64,000 nt of DNA from Adenanthera pavonina (GCA_026686845.1 JAIVEN010000012.1:7752501-7816500); one strand, 5' to 3'. Shown: positions 23,023 to 36,390, counted from the stretch's first letter. The notes: generated from the letters alone by a model not told the origin. Translations and numbers: made by a program.

Positions 23023-25618
23023 TGTAACAACCTACTTCCAAATATCCCAAATTGTACTCCTAAAAGCTTCAAAACATCAAAAAACTAAAAATAGGACCAG
23101 GATAGGGCTGTGTTGTGGCATGCTACAGTGCAGTCGCGACCTGGTAGACATAGAATAGGTTAGTGCTATTGCTGCTACAATAACACCGCGGCCTCAGAGA
23201 ATTAGAATGGTTTGGTGTAGCGGCTCCATCAATTGATAGCAACTCATCACTTTGCTGGTTTTTTTACTGAACTTTTGACGTGCACAACTTCATGTTCCGA
23301 CCTCCGATTGACTTGATTCCAACTCCTACAAGTTAATCTTGTCCTAATCTAACTATAGACCAATTCACTCAAATCTATCTCCATATGGGGAATTTAAATG
23401 CTCAACACTATTTTGACCACTTTTTGATCAAAATTCACAACAAACCTCCTCCAATTGCCACCAAAGGTAAATTAACATCTAAGGACCATTTACACAGGTC
23501 CTATTTGGTTCATTTAACTTGCTTAAGAAGGTTTCACCTCAAAGAAACCATTCCTCCATGATTTGACCCCCTTGAACCCCAATTCCAAACAATAGGCTAT
23601 ATGCCCAAAGCACACATTCTAGGTCTAAAACCCCTTTTGGGCTCCTATATGCTGCCACTCTGACTCTTAAACACATTCCAACAATATTGACCCATACTGG
23701 GGTCTAAGTCATTATCACACGCATACACCAATAGATGAATACATCTATACTACATTATTATCGATATCATCAGACCTCACTCATCATTATTGACATTCTA
23801 CAACCATGAGTTTCACAATATCATTGTTCTTATATTGATTACAAATATACTATCCTACTTGATACAATACATAACATAGACAATCACATAACTACCGTTG
23901 ACTTGAATATTCCCAACATCGGAGAGACTACGACACCTCTATCTTCTCTGGACTAGTACTAGAGTTTTCACTTGAAATGTTAGTCATGGAAGAGGGTGTG
24001 AGACAAAGTCTTAGTAACCGAGAACAATCACAGGCAACATATATCGAAGATTTACACATATATGTACATGGTGCTTTGCAATGCAAAAATGACATGGCAT
24101 ACATGTTCTCCCTTATACACGGCTTAAACCACAGCTAGTAACAACATAATACATACTCATAGGTGATTCCCTTCCAATAGTCAATGAAAACTGATTCTAA
24201 GACCTTACCAAGCTCACCTCGTACTAATGCAACCTGGCCAAAGGTTACATTAGGGATTGGACTGTGGTTCTTCTTCCCCTGGACCACCCTAAATTAGTGG
24301 TGATTTAGGGAAGGTGCAGCACTAGATCCACTGCCACCTAGCTTTCCTGGCCAAATAAGAGGATTTCGTGGCAGGAATATTTCATCATATTATTATATAA
24401 TCATCATATCATATTAATCATCATCATTGCTCATATCATCATCATATAACATTTCATCATCACCCCAACATTTACCTCATAATATGTATCAATGGTGATG
24501 ATGTTAATGCCATGCTAACATGCCTCTAAACATATATATATAATCATCATAGTCATCATGATCATGCTAGCATGCAATGGTGTAAGGATGCTATAAAATC
24601 ACACATACACATCATACTCATCATTGTCATCATATAGAAATAGCCATATGCATATCATGACATATAGAAGAAACTATGCATATAGACAAACAATATCATG
24701 GTATAAATAAGAACATGCAGTATACATATATATAAGAACATATGACACATATATCACAAACACTCGATTATCTCAAGTTATTGACACCACACTCATAGCT
24801 CTCACAAGCTTTTGGGATGTCAACCATAACTTGAACTCCTCCGATAAACTAAACAACCACTATAATACCATAATATCTTCAATTAACATAATACTATAAT
24901 AACCAAAATCCACAATTCAACAATTTAAGCTTTACCCAAGGTTCCAACAACATTTTCATGCATCCATGAGCCCCATACAACCATTCAAGTCCTAACCAAT
25001 CTTATACATTTTGGATTTCACAATGTCTTCAAAATTTCTAACCTATGGTTCCACTCAAACTCATCATAATCTAATCAAAACTCATACTCAAAGCTTCTTA
25101 ACACTACATAATACTTCTACAACACCAAAACAAGCATTTTAATAGGTGGGAAATACAACACAACTGAATCTAAGATACTCCCATGGATTTCCAACTGAAA
25201 TTCATAGAGAAAAGAGAGGAAGAAAGGTTAGGGATCACTTACTAACCAAGATTGAAGCCTCTTGGGTTCGAAAATGATCTCTACATGCTAGATTTGTCAA
25301 ACCCTAGCACAACTCCTCTGTTCTCCCTCTGATTCTTTATGTTTTCATTGACTGAAAGCCTTCAGATTTAAACACATCCGACATCAAGTGCCGCGATGAG
25401 AGGTAAGTTCACCGTGGTGTGAGACCTTACTACCTCGAAAAATTCTGAAGTTCTTTGGTCATTTGCCACGGAGGCCTTGTTTCTCATCATGGCATGGTGC
25501 TTTTGTCTACTCTTTGTTTTTTTCTTTGTCCTGGTTCCTTCGGTTCTGCACATGCTATTAAGTATACTTCCCATTAACTCAAGACTAAGTCAAAGATAGT
25601 ATACTAAGGGTTGTTATA
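23023..25618 (-). mobile_element. F2-family solo LTR (F2-B), nested in F2-A
   Basis: Starts TGTAACAACC, ends GGGTTGTTATA, 2,596 bp. The flanks are AAGAG (23018-23022) and AGGAG (25619-25623), a 5-bp TSD with one mismatch. F2-A sequence resumes directly afterwards. It is collinear with F2-C. It contains 'catcatcatca' clusters near 24400-24460 and the 'gatccactgccacctagct' zone near 24325. There is no coding region. Confidence 0.75.
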
Positions 25619-25801
25619 AGGAGGGAGGAAGAGATGAAGAATCTATCATATCTTGCAAAGATCAAGCCTCCTAGGGCTCCTAAACCATATTTTCTATCTC
25701 TAAATACTGAACCCTAGCAGAGTTCATCGACACCACCATGAAACTCAACTTTGTGTATTGCTTTTCATCCTTTGTCTCCCTCACTTGCATTAAGTACTCT
25801 G

Positions 25802-27320
25802 TGTTAAATCAGAAGTTTTAATTATTCTAAACAATGAAAGCTTGGAAGGAGAATATCAAAGGATTATGAAAAGATATAGTGAAGAAATCCAATGAAGAAC
25901 AAGTGAAGATTTAGGTTTTAGGATTTCTCACTATATACATGGGTAAAAAGTTTTGATTCTCACTTATTTATGTTACCACTGTGTTTAAACAAGTTAATTC
26001 AAAGTTATCAAATGTTAGCTTACATTAGAATTAAGAAATATTGGCTAATAAACGAATTTTGTATATGAATCATGTTTATTTTGTGTAAAATTTGAACTTT
26101 ACTTAGTGAAATTCAAAGTTACAGAGATTTTACCTCTGATAAACGAATTTCAATTCTGAAATTCAAATTTCAAGCTAAGTATTGTTAGTGAAAATGTACA
26201 AAATTGTATAAACCTTAGTCAAAATTTGAAAGTTGGTGAAGTTCAAAGTGAGTTTAATGTCACTACCTCTGATAGACAAATTTTAGACTTCCAAGTGCGA
26301 ATTTCAAAATCAGAACTTGTGAGTCTCATTAGAGCATGCCTCTAACAGATGAACTTTGTAGTTCAACATTCAAATTTCATAGTGAAGGACTTTTGTACCA
26401 TGTTCAACAAGCCTCTGATAGACGAATTTCAAGTTCTAAAATTCAAATTTTGAAGCACATTATAAAAACTTGAGACAACTGTTCAATTTATTCAGAAGCA
26501 CTTCCAATATGACAATTTGTATGAACTAATATGGACTATCTTTGGTAAATTCAAAATTCGAATGTTACATTTGAATAGATAAATTTTGAAGTTCAATGTT
26601 AAAGTCCTTAACCTTCAGTCTCTATGAAATTCATCAGTTCAGTCTCCAAAATTCGAATTTTGGTGTATTAGACACATTAAATGTGGTTGGTGAATGAGTA
26701 TTTTTGCAGAGTAACCGTTGGTTAAAGTCTTTAACAATTAGATCTTGTATCTAATGATTAGTTAAGTGACAAATCTATAAATAGAACTTTATTTGAAGTT
26801 GTGGGTAACGAATTTAAGTTTGTCTTTACAAAAACTCAACTAAATTTATTTATCAAAGCTTTTTCAGTGACACATAACATTTATTGTGCTATAAATTTCA
26901 CACCTACTCTATTTTAGAGAGTTTTCATATCTATATAAAATCTTTTTTTTATTTGGAAGAAAGATTCTTTGTGAGGGGAATCACAAAGGGAATTAGAAAA
27001 CACTTGTAAGAGTTTTGAAAGTGATTTTTCAGTGTTCTTAGAACAGAGTATTAGCATTGTACTAAGGAATTGCAAGGAGCTCGTTCAATTCTTGCTGATA
27101 GTGAAAAATCTCAAGTGATGGCTTGATGACTGGACGTAGATCAAGTGGAGTGGATCGAACTAGGATAAATTTTTGAGTCTTTTTCTCTCTTATCTTACAT
27201 ATATATTCATTTTGTCATACTTAGTATTTTACAAGCTTTCACTATTAAATTTCTCTTTTTGCAAAAAAAAGTTTAAATTTCCTAATTTACCCCCCTCTTT
27301 GGAAGCCAGCATTCCTAACA
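25802..27320 (+). repeat. Copia 1 5' LTR
   Basis: 1,519 bp, beginning TGTTAAATCAGAAGTTTT and ending ATTCCTAACA. It matches the 3' LTR (36820-40979 minus the F2-C insertion, about 1,504 bp) in order and content. The U3 part holds repeated modules of 'ctctgatagacgaattt' followed by near-palindromic AAATTCGAATTT words. The last ~200 bp resemble the ends of the LTRs of copia 2 and 3 (e.g. 'cctctttggaagccagc'). Confidence 0.88.
26776..26783 (+). promoter_or_regulatory. Likely TATA box of copia 1 5' LTR
   Basis: TATAAATA stands about 545 bp before the LTR end. The same word in the same context occurs in the copia 1 3' LTR (40429-40436) and the copia 3 LTR (59945-59952). In copia 2 the matching site reads TATAAACA. 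Conservation across copies supports a core-promoter role. Confidence 0.6.
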
Positions 27321-27338
27321 AGTGGTATCAAAGCTTGG
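27321..27338 (+). other. Primer-binding site (tRNA-iMet type), copia 1
   Basis: AGTGGTATCAAAGCTTGG directly follows the LTR. TGGTATC-A/G-AGC is the usual plant copia primer site, complementary to the 3' end of initiator tRNA-Met. Copia 3 keeps the more standard TGGTATCAGAGCC. Confidence 0.85.
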
Positions 27339-27375
27339 ACTCCCAACTGAAGGATTTCACCATCTGGGAGAACTC

Positions 27376-29040
27376 ATGGTTAGCTTTGGAGAAAACATAC
27401 TACCAGAAGGCAATAATATCAACAAACCTCCAGACTTCAGTGGAGAGCACTATAAATATTAGAAGATGAAAATGCAAATATATCTTCAATCCATAGACTT
27501 GGAGATCTGGTTAGTTATTAAGAATGATGATTTTGTACCAATGAAGTTACAGGACAATGGTACATATGAAGAGAAGCCAGAAGAAGAATGGAATGATTAA
27601 GATAAAAGAAGAGTTCTGCTAAACTTCAAGGCAAAATACTCCTTGGTCAGTGCTCTAAACTAGGATGAGTTTTACAGAGTTTCCCATTATTCTACAGCCA
27701 AGGGAATGTGTGATACTCTAGAAATAACTCATGAAAGAACCGTTAGAGTGAGGGAGAACAAACTAAATGCCTATATTGGTGAATATGAAGGCTTCATAAT
27801 GAAAGAAGGAGAGAGTATCAAGGATTTTCAAAAGAGGTTCACTCTTATCGTGAACCAACTGAAAAGCCTTGGGAAAGAGTATTCTCAACCTAAAAAAGTC
27901 AAAAAGATTATCAAAGCTTTACCCATTGAATGACAACCAAAGGTAAGAGCCATAGAAGAAGCTAGAGGAGAATCAATGACATTAGTCATAGCTCTATTTG
28001 GAAATTTAGAAGAATATGAAGAAAAGCTAAAAGCTCTTAAAGAATCTTCTTTTGATAAGAAAAAAAAGAGTCTTACTCTTAAGGTAGAATTAGAAGATTA
28101 TGAGCTAGATGAAGAAATAATGGCTATGCTAGTGAGAAGATTCAAAAAAATGTATGGAAAGAAGAAATTTAGAAATTTCATAAAGAAAGATAGAGCCACT
28201 AGTAATAAGAAAGAAAATAAAGACTTCATCATATGCTATGAAATCAAGAAACCTAGACACATCAAATGGAAGTGTCCTCAACATACCAAGAAGCAAGAAA
28301 AAGACAAGAAGGTAGACAAAGGCAAAAAGAAGAAAGCCTTTATGTCTTCTATCTAGGAAGATAGCTCAAATGAAGAGGATGCAGCAGAAGATGAGGAAAT
28401 TGCAAATCTTTGCTTGATGGCTCAGGAGACTGTAAAAGAGGAAAAGAATCATAACTAAGACAGTGAGAGTGACTCAGAGGCAAATGATTCTAAACCTTTC
28501 TATAGTGAACCACATGATGCATTTAATGATTTGCTTGCTGAGTTTGTTAAAGTTTCCAAGCGGCTGTCCCAAACTAAAAAAAAAAAACAAACTTGAAAAT
28601 GAATCTTATACATTTACACTGTATCACAACCTCTTTCTTCTACTCCTTCTATCTGCACCTCATGTATTGAGCTAAGAGATAAGAATGCTTATCTCTATCA
28701 GACTCTAACTAGATTTACTAGAGGTCAAGATATGCTGAAAGTATTACTTGGTAATCAAATAATAAGTTAAAGTAAGATAGCTATAGGATATGACTCTTGT
28801 GCTGTAAAAGAGAAGTTGAAAAGCAAAAAGAAAAATCTTTATTTGAGAAATTTTGTACATGCTAAAGGAAATTCAAATTACAGTAAGTCCACTCAAAGCA
28901 TAGAGTCATTCCCAGCTTCTAGAAATAAAAACCTGCATCTCTTTCTTCTAGCCTCTTATCAACTTGCCACCTTTACAACAAGAAGGGATATATATCATCC
29001 TCTTGTGTATATAAGAAGGAAGGAAATGAAAATGCAATGA
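27376..29040 (+). pseudogene. Copia 1 gag, degenerate
   Basis: The first ATG after the PBS opens MVSFGENILPEGNN, matching the gag starts of copia 2 and 3. Next comes a UBN2-type gag core (e.g. 27706-27933, ending ESIKDFQKRFTLIVNQLKSL), then 27976-28356 with an Ala/Lys/Glu-rich linker and the remnant of a CCHC knuckle, CYEIKKPRHIKWKC, where the second Cys is Ile and Gly is Arg. The C-terminal part continues to 29040 (KNLYLRNFVHAKGN), with a second knuckle lost. Several in-frame TAG/TGA/TAA codons break the frame, many at former Trp or Gln positions. Gag would form the particle that packages element RNA. This copy cannot make it whole. Confidence 0.83.
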
Positions 29041-29124
29041 AATGGGTTTCCAATGGTATTTCGGTGCTCAAGGGAGGAATTCAGAAGAAAGGACATAAGA
29101 AAATATAGGTACCTAAGAGAAAGA

Positions 29125-32100
29125 ACTAAAATCTGTTTTGTAGGTGTATCTCAGGGCCAAGAAAAGCAACAAGTGGCATATGGATAATGCCTGTTCAAAA
29201 CACATGATTAGAGATAGAGAGAAATTTATCGTGCTGAGAGATAAGAAAGGAGGAACAATTACTTTTGCTGGTAACTAGTCTGACAAGGTGGTTAGCATTG
29301 GAATTATGGGAAGAAACTCAGAAACATCTATAGAAGAGGTGTTATTTGTAATTAGTCTTATTCACAACTTATTGAGTGTAAGTCAAACCTAGGACAAAGG
29401 TAACTGGGTCCTGTTCGACTCTAAATTCTATCTAGTCATCAGAAAAAGTGACCACAAAGTCATTCTTAAAGCACAAAGAGATGGTAATTATTATACTGTT
29501 AGTTTAGATGAATTACCCAGTCTAGATTCAATATTTTTAATCAGTAAAAATGATGAGAGCTAACTATGGCATAGGAGATTAGCTCATATTAGCATACATC
29601 AATTAAACGAACTTATTAAAAATGAACTAGTGCTTGGTTTACCTAATATCTCTTTTGAAAAGAACTGAGAATGTAATTGTTATCTTAAAGGGAAACAAAC
29701 TAAGTCATCTTTTAAATCTAAAAATGTTGTTTCCATATCCAGATCACTTTAATTGCTTCACATGGACTTGATAGGTCTTAGTTGTGTTAAGAGCATTGAT
29801 GGAAGCTTATATGTGCTTGTTGTAGTAGAAGACTATTCTAGATTTACTTAAACTTTATTTCTTTCTTCTAAAGATAAGACATTTAAGGCATTTCTTATCT
29901 TAGTTAAGAAAATCCAAAATGAGAAAAGTTACTCTATTGTGTGTCTTAGAAAGGTTACTAATGCAGTGAATATAGCTTGCTATGTGATGAATAGAGCCTA
30001 CATCAGACCCATTCTTAGCAAAACTTCATATGAGGTATACAAGGGAAAGACGACTAACCTCTTGTATCTTCATGTTTTTTGATGGACTTACTTTATTCAT
30101 AATAACAGCAAAGATAATTTGGGTAAGTTCGACGCCAAATCAAATGAAGGCATATTTCTTGGCTATTCAAACAGGAGTAAAGCATATAGATTATTTAATA
30201 AGAAGTCTAAGATTATAGAAGAATCTGTACACGTAGTGTTTGTTTAAAATGAGACTCTTTCTAAACTTGACTTAGATAAGTATAAACTGATTTCTAGTTT
30301 TAAAAAGATGAACCTCTCTAAGAATAGATAAAACTAAACCTTTAAAAATATTAGAACCTACTACTATAGAGGATGACATTGAGGAGAAAGATCATGAATT
30401 TGAAGAAAATGAACAAATTTCTCATGAACTTCCTAGAACTTGGAGATATCAAAGGAGTCATTTGATTGATCAAGTGATTGGGGATGTTCAAGAGAATGTT
30501 AAAACAAGAAGGCAACTTAGAGATCAAACAAATCATTATGCATTTATTTCTCAAATTGAATCTAGTTGTATTGAAGAAGCATTAAGTGATGAATGTTAGA
30601 TTAATACACTGCAAGAGGAACTTAATCAGTTCCAAAAGAATCAGGTTTGGGACTTAGTACCTAGACCCAATGATCATCTAGTCATTGGAACCAAATGAGT
30701 ATTTAGAAACAAGCTTGATGAATCTAGAGTAATCACATGAAACAAAACCAGATTGGTAGCTAAAGGTTATAATCAGAATTAAGGCATAGACTATGAAGAG
30801 ATCTTTGCTCCAATTACAAGATTTGAAGCAATAAGGATACTTCTAGTCTATACTTGCATAAAAAGTGTCAAGTTTTATCAAATGGACATTAAAAGTGCCT
30901 TTCTGAATGGCTATATAATAGAAGAAGTTTATGTTGAACAACCTTCAGGTTTTGAGGACTCAACAAAGCCCAACCATATATATAGATTAAAGAAAACTCC
31001 TTATAGTCTAAAGCAAGTATCTAAAGCTTGGTATGAAAGACTAAGCAACTTCTTAATTGACCAAGGGTTCACACGAGGAAACGCGGACACTACTCTTTTC
31101 ACTAAGAAGATTAATTCAGATTTGCTCATTGTTTAAATTTATTTTGATGATATTATATTTGGTGCTACTAATGAAAATTTGTGCAAGGATTTTGGTAAGT
31201 TAATTGTAACATTTCTAAGAGCTAGAATATCTAAATATCTATAAGAAATTCATGAAAACGGGCAGACACTATTTTGCATGAAAAAGGACAAAGAAAATTG
31301 GTTTTTTTTAGGCAAAGAGATTATTTTTCCCAGTTTGATGGAAAAATAAAAAATTATATTTTTACCCCTAGAAGTTAAGATAACTGCATTTTAGTTCCTT
31401 CAGAATAAAAATACTAGGGAATCCATGTGAATATATACTTTGGAAAAATTATAGCTAATAACCCAAAAGATTTAAAAATTATAATTTGGCCCCAGGTCAT
31501 GGATAATTTTATAAATATGTAAAATTACTATCAAAATGAAGCTCGCGATAAGATGAGCCCAATGATATATAGCATGCAGGGTTAACTGATTAAAAGTAAA
31601 GAAATAATCAGTGCTGAGTATCTAAAAGTAACTTAATACCGATAAAGTAGATTGTGGGTTCTATAAATGGTTAAAAGTTAACCGGGATAGGATTTAAGTC
31701 TCACACAGATATTGTTTGGAACAGGATAATTAAGGAAACATAGGTATAAATTTGAAATAGTCCTATATCCCTAAATACTAATTTACTGTAAAAAGCGACT
31801 TTATCAGTAGTAATAAAAAGTATCCGACACAGGATATATCTAGACTAAGAAAAATATGCAGTATTTGGACAATTTTTCCCTCTCTCTTAGGTGTCTGGAC
31901 AGCTCACATTTTTGGCCAAAACTTCTCAAGGAAGGCTTGAATTTTTGGCCAAAACTTCTCAAGGAAGGCTTGAATTTTTGGCCAAACAACTTCTTGAGGA
32001 AGGCTTGACTTTTGGACCAAAAAGTAATTAAGGATTAAGTGAGTAATTAGTGAGCTAATTAAGCTAATTAACCATTCCTTTCTCCTTATTTCACATAGAA

Positions 32101-34666
32101 AAACAAAAGAAAGAAAACAAAAGAAAGAAAGAGAGAAAAGAGAGAAGGAAGAAGAGAAAGCTCAAGGAAGCTCTAAGGCACAAGTTGTGGTAAGTAGTTC
32201 TTACTACCCTAGCTTGTGATTTCAAATGGTTGGAGATAGATGCAAGGAGTATTTTCTTTCCTCTTCCTTCCTATGGAATTTGGCCAAGCCCTAAGTCATG
32301 CAAGGGATGAGTTTTTATGCACCAAACTTAAGGAAAAGCATAAACTACTAACTTAAAGCATGATTTGGTAGTTGTGGGTTGTATTTCAAAGTAAAACATT
32401 TTCTTCCCTTTTCTTGCTAATTTCGGTCAGAACAGGACATCACTTTAGAGTTGTAATTTCATGTATTTGATGCAAAAAATGAGTTCCTCATGGTGAAAAA
32501 CCTTAAGAACAAGTATTGATTTCATGAAAAGGGTAAAGGAAAATAAAATGAAATTTTAGGGTTTCATGAAGACTTTATGATGAAAGTCATGGAACCATTG
32601 GCTTAAGTAGTTGTTTAATGATATATTTAGGTTTAAGGAAGGCTAATAAAGCTTTTGGAAGTGTTTGGAAGAGGTGAACTAAAGGAAAAAGAAAGAGGAA
32701 TTCACAAAGGTAGCAACTTTCCTTTTATTGCATTATGTTATCTTGTAAGGTTTTTTATGGACTTTATGACTTGCCATATTTATATTGTGATACTTTGTGA
32801 ATGTTCTGGTTGAGTATATGAAGGGGATTTGACCCTGGGATGTCCATTTTACAAGAGGAAACTCTGCTGAAATTTTTATGAATTAATATGGCATTTATTG
32901 TTTTTATGAGAATGATTGATGTTTTCATGAATTTTTGTGATAATATATATGCATAAATGGGTATTGCTATTGAGATTCTTTCAATCTCACTCTTCTAAAA
33001 TAACTAACATAATAGGTACAAGCTTTGGCAAGGTTACCAAGAAAGAGCAAGGCAAGAAAGAAGGAATTTATGAAAGAAATGAAAATCTTGTCTTTAATCT
33101 TTATTTTTGAAATATTATGTAAATTTATGTATATTATTGTGACGCTGTACCTTGAGACCATTATGTCACTTTAGGTCTCCCATGATGTATAGTGCCATTT
33201 TGGTACAAAATATGGCCATGTATATATGTTATAGAAATGATTTTGCAAAGTTAAAGGATAGAAATGGTCATTCTAGCCCCTATATGGTAATACCACCATT
33301 GTTTGGGATTTTGTTAGTTGAACATATAAGTGTTATATATTATCTTAAAGTACATAGATAGATCTTTAAAATGGTTTAAAGAGAACCCCATTAAGAGTTG
33401 TGTATGAATTGTTATGATTTTTCGAAGTTGAGATTAGGAAACTGAAAAGTAGAAAAATGACCAAATGAATAGTAGATGTTCACAAATTTTACTGTACAAG
33501 TTAGCCCAACCAAAGCTCTTGATTTTTATTTTTTTCATGTAGAAAATCTTCTAAGCTATTTTTAGAGACTTGAATCACTTATATATGATTTTTATAGAAT
33601 TAGTTATGATTTTCCAAAATTCGGTTGGTGAAAAGAATTTATACCAAAAATGAATTGTACTAAAATTTTGGAAAATTTTATTATGATATATTATGTGATT
33701 CAAGGTTCTAATAAGGTGTAAATGAACTTTATAATGATATAATATATGAAAAATGGGCCCTAATATAAGGTGTTATATTAATACAGGGAGAATTTGAAAT
33801 GTCAATTATGGGGAACTGACATTCTTCCTAGGACTACAAATCAAGTAATGTAGTGATGAAATCTTTTTCTATCAAACAAAGTATGTGAATGAGTTTCTCA
33901 AAAAGTTTGAGATGGAAAATGCAAAGATGATTGGCACCCTAATGAGTACTTCAACAAAGCTGAATATGGATAAAGAGGGAAAGTCATTTGACATAACCAA
34001 ATGCAGAGGAATGGTAGGATCTCTATTGTATCTAACAGCTAACAGACTAGATATAATGTTCAATATGTGTATGTGTGCAAGATTTCAAGCATGTCCCAAT
34101 GAATCACATGCAACAACAATAAAAAGGATCTTCAGATATCTCAAAGGCACCTCTCAAATAGGTCTATGGTATCCATAATAAGGTGGAGAAGAGCTGCTAA
34201 GATATTCTTATGCTGATTTTGCTGGATCCAAAATTGATCGCAAAAGTACAAGTGGGACCTACCAACTAATTATTGGATTGTTGGTATCTTGGTTCAGCAA
34301 ATGCAAAATAGTGTAGCTTTGTCCACTGCTGAAGCTAAATATATTGTTACTTGAAGTTGTTGTGCTTAAATTATCTAGATAAAGCAACAATTGAACGACA
34401 TTGAAGTTAACTTACACCAAATTCCTATTAAGTGTGATAACTCCAGTGCAATTAATATCATAAAAAATCCAGTAATGCACTCTAGAACCAAGCATATAGA
34501 GATCAAACATCACTTCATTAGAGATCATGTTTAGAGAGGAGGTGCAGTCCTGGAGTATGTTCCAACAGAAAATCAACTAGCTGACATCTTTATCGAGCCT
34601 CTTGCTAAAGATAGATTCAATTTCATAAGAAAAGAGTTGGGAATGGTAAATCCTAAGAAGCTATAA
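29125..34666 (+). pseudogene. Copia 1 pol: protease, integrase, RT, RNase H, broken
   Basis: Protease at about 29160-29300 (WHMDNACSKHM; the copia active site is normally D-S-G). Integrase zinc domain from 29565 (WHRRLAH; the CxxC partner reads CNCYL). The integrase core begins MDLIGLSCVKSI near 29763 but jumps at about 29948 from the first Asp region to the sequence beyond the catalytic Glu, so the second Asp and the Glu of DD35E are gone. RT is at 30690-31200 (MDIKSAFLNGYIIEEVYVEQ; catalytic YFDD near 31139). There the F1-d LTR interrupts the frame. The rest of RT and RNase H resumes at 33783 (MVGSLLYLTANRLDIMF; YADFAGSKIDRKSTSG) and ends GMVNPKKL at 34666. Many stops and frameshifts occur. 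Confidence 0.85.
31206..33777 (+). mobile_element. F1-family solo LTR (F1-d) inside copia 1 pol, perfect TSD
   Basis: 2,572 bp, starting TGTAACATTT and ending AAGGTGTTATA. A perfect 5-bp TSD TTAAT is at 31201-31205 and 33778-33782. The site is proven by the copia sequence: the RT frame runs from 'ggtaagttaat' straight on to 'acagggagaattt' once the insert is removed, as in copia 3 near 63920-63945. The conserved hairpin reads GAGATTCTTTCAATCTC (32972-32988). A 33-bp unit beginning TTGGCCAAAACTTCTC is tandemly repeated three times at 31912-32010, unlike in F1-b and F1-c. Confidence 0.9.
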
Positions 34667-35025
34667 GCAAGTATCTATCTTAATCTAGTTATTTTTTGAA
34701 GTTAATTTGTTAAGACATATACTGGCTTAGGAGTCGGAGTATGTTTAAGAGATTTTATAGGTACTCCTCATGAATTTATATGATAAGAATTCATAATAAC
34801 GAAGTATCTCACACCTGGACAAGCAACATTTGCTGAAGAAAAATGGAGATTCGAATTTTCAGCACCTATTTGCAAGTTTTATTCCTTAACAGTCAAATTT
34901 TAATTGCCAATAGATGAACTTTGATGACTTATTTTCCCTATTGTCTAACTTGGCTTGTTTGAAATTCAAATTTTAACTATTCAATAGTTGAATTTCAGTG
35001 TCTTATATGCTAAGCAGATGAAAAA

Positions 35026-36390
35026 GATGGAGAATATCTAAACTACAAGGAGAGTACAATTCTGGATGCACTCTTCAAGAGAAGGGAAAATAGGCCTCAG
35101 TTGAAAAATGTGAAGCCTTTTGACCTTAGTGCTCAAGTAAGAGTCCTATACTACATAGTGTCTAGAATGATTTTCAACAAAGGAGGAAGCTTCAATTTGA
35201 TTACTAGGGTTAAAGCTCATGTAATGGAAGCCTTGATCAGAAGAAATGAGCTCAACTTGGGTAACATCATTTTTCAGAGGATGATCAAGGCTAGAGACCA
35301 GAGAAAAGACTTAACACTTCCCTATACCTCCATTATTACTAAACTCCTCAAGTATGCCAAGATACAGTACTTGGAGAAGGCAAAATGAAGCCTATGGAAG
35401 AATTTATAGAAGAAGAATTAATGAGAATGGGCATAGAGAGAAGAGAGGGCAGATGGATTAGAAAATGGGCTAGCAAATATGAGGATTTATTTTACGATGG
35501 AGGAGAGCCACAACAACAAGAAACTATTTTTGAGGCTGCTCCAACCGCCTAACCTGTACTATAGTTAACCCAACCTTAGCCTACTTAGCAACCTGAACCA
35601 TCCATACCTTCCACCTTAGCCACCCCTAATACCATACCTAAACTATATGATTTCCACACCTGCAAGCTCACATAACTAACTTAGCCAAGAACCTCAAGGT
35701 AGTTGCTGATGCTTATAATGACCTTAGAACTATCCTTCCTGCTAGATCAACATCACTTCAGACTGGTACCTCTGAGCCTCTCAAATCTGTCTCCCTTCAA
35801 GTCCTAAGTCCTTTTGAAGGAGGCCCTTTTGATGTTGTTGCCTCTATTATTATCACTCCTCAAGGCTCAACAATGGTGTTAGCCCTGGTCCATCTCTGGA
35901 GTATGCTATAAAGGAAGAAGCCACTCAAGCAGAGAGATCTCATGAGCCAATGATGGAGAAAGCTGCTCAAGACTCAACTCTATCAACTCGAGAAATTAAG
36001 CAAATGGAGAAGCTTGATGTAAATCTCACTGTTGCACCCATTATTCAAGCTGCTCTTAATGAGGAAAGTAGGATCATACCCTACATTGATTTTGCTGCTA
36101 TTGTAAATGCTGCTGTAGTGCAAGCTCAGAAACAAAGGCTAGATGAGATGTTCCTACCTCCAGCTCCTCAAACTCCATCTTCTGGTTATGGATTATCAGA
36201 AGAAAAACGGGCTGGGCCAGTTAACATCTTGAGGGAAGAACAAGAGCTATCTTCAGGATCTGATGAAGATTTGCCTCCGATACCTCGCTCAGTGCCATTT
36301 GTCCTAGTTACACTTCAGGCCATTCCCACAACTCAAGTGCCTTCTCCCTCTGTATCCGCTCCTACTCTTGATGATGCCAAAAAGGGATAA
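35026..36390 (+). pseudogene. Copia 1 third ORF (downstream of pol), truncated
   Basis: Matches the third ORF of copia 2 from its middle onward. 35026-35388 reads YLNYKESTILDALFKRRENR and LSAQVRVLYYIVSRMIFNKG, and 35950-36390 continues with an acidic Pro/Ser-rich tail (SSGSDEDLPPIPRSVP). The N-terminal ~190 codons seen in copia 2 are missing: element spacer sequence joins directly to the coding part at about 35020. Frameshifts lie near 35375 and in 35550-35900. The central part resembles the plant 'putative transposon protein' family found in retroelement third ORFs (PF20167-like, from memory). Function is unknown. I see no signal peptide or membrane segment. Confidence 0.68.

Noticed and set aside
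21600..24800. CAT-rich direct repeats as a CRISPR-like array
   Set aside because: Irregular microsatellite in a plant LTR. No fixed-length repeats or spacers.
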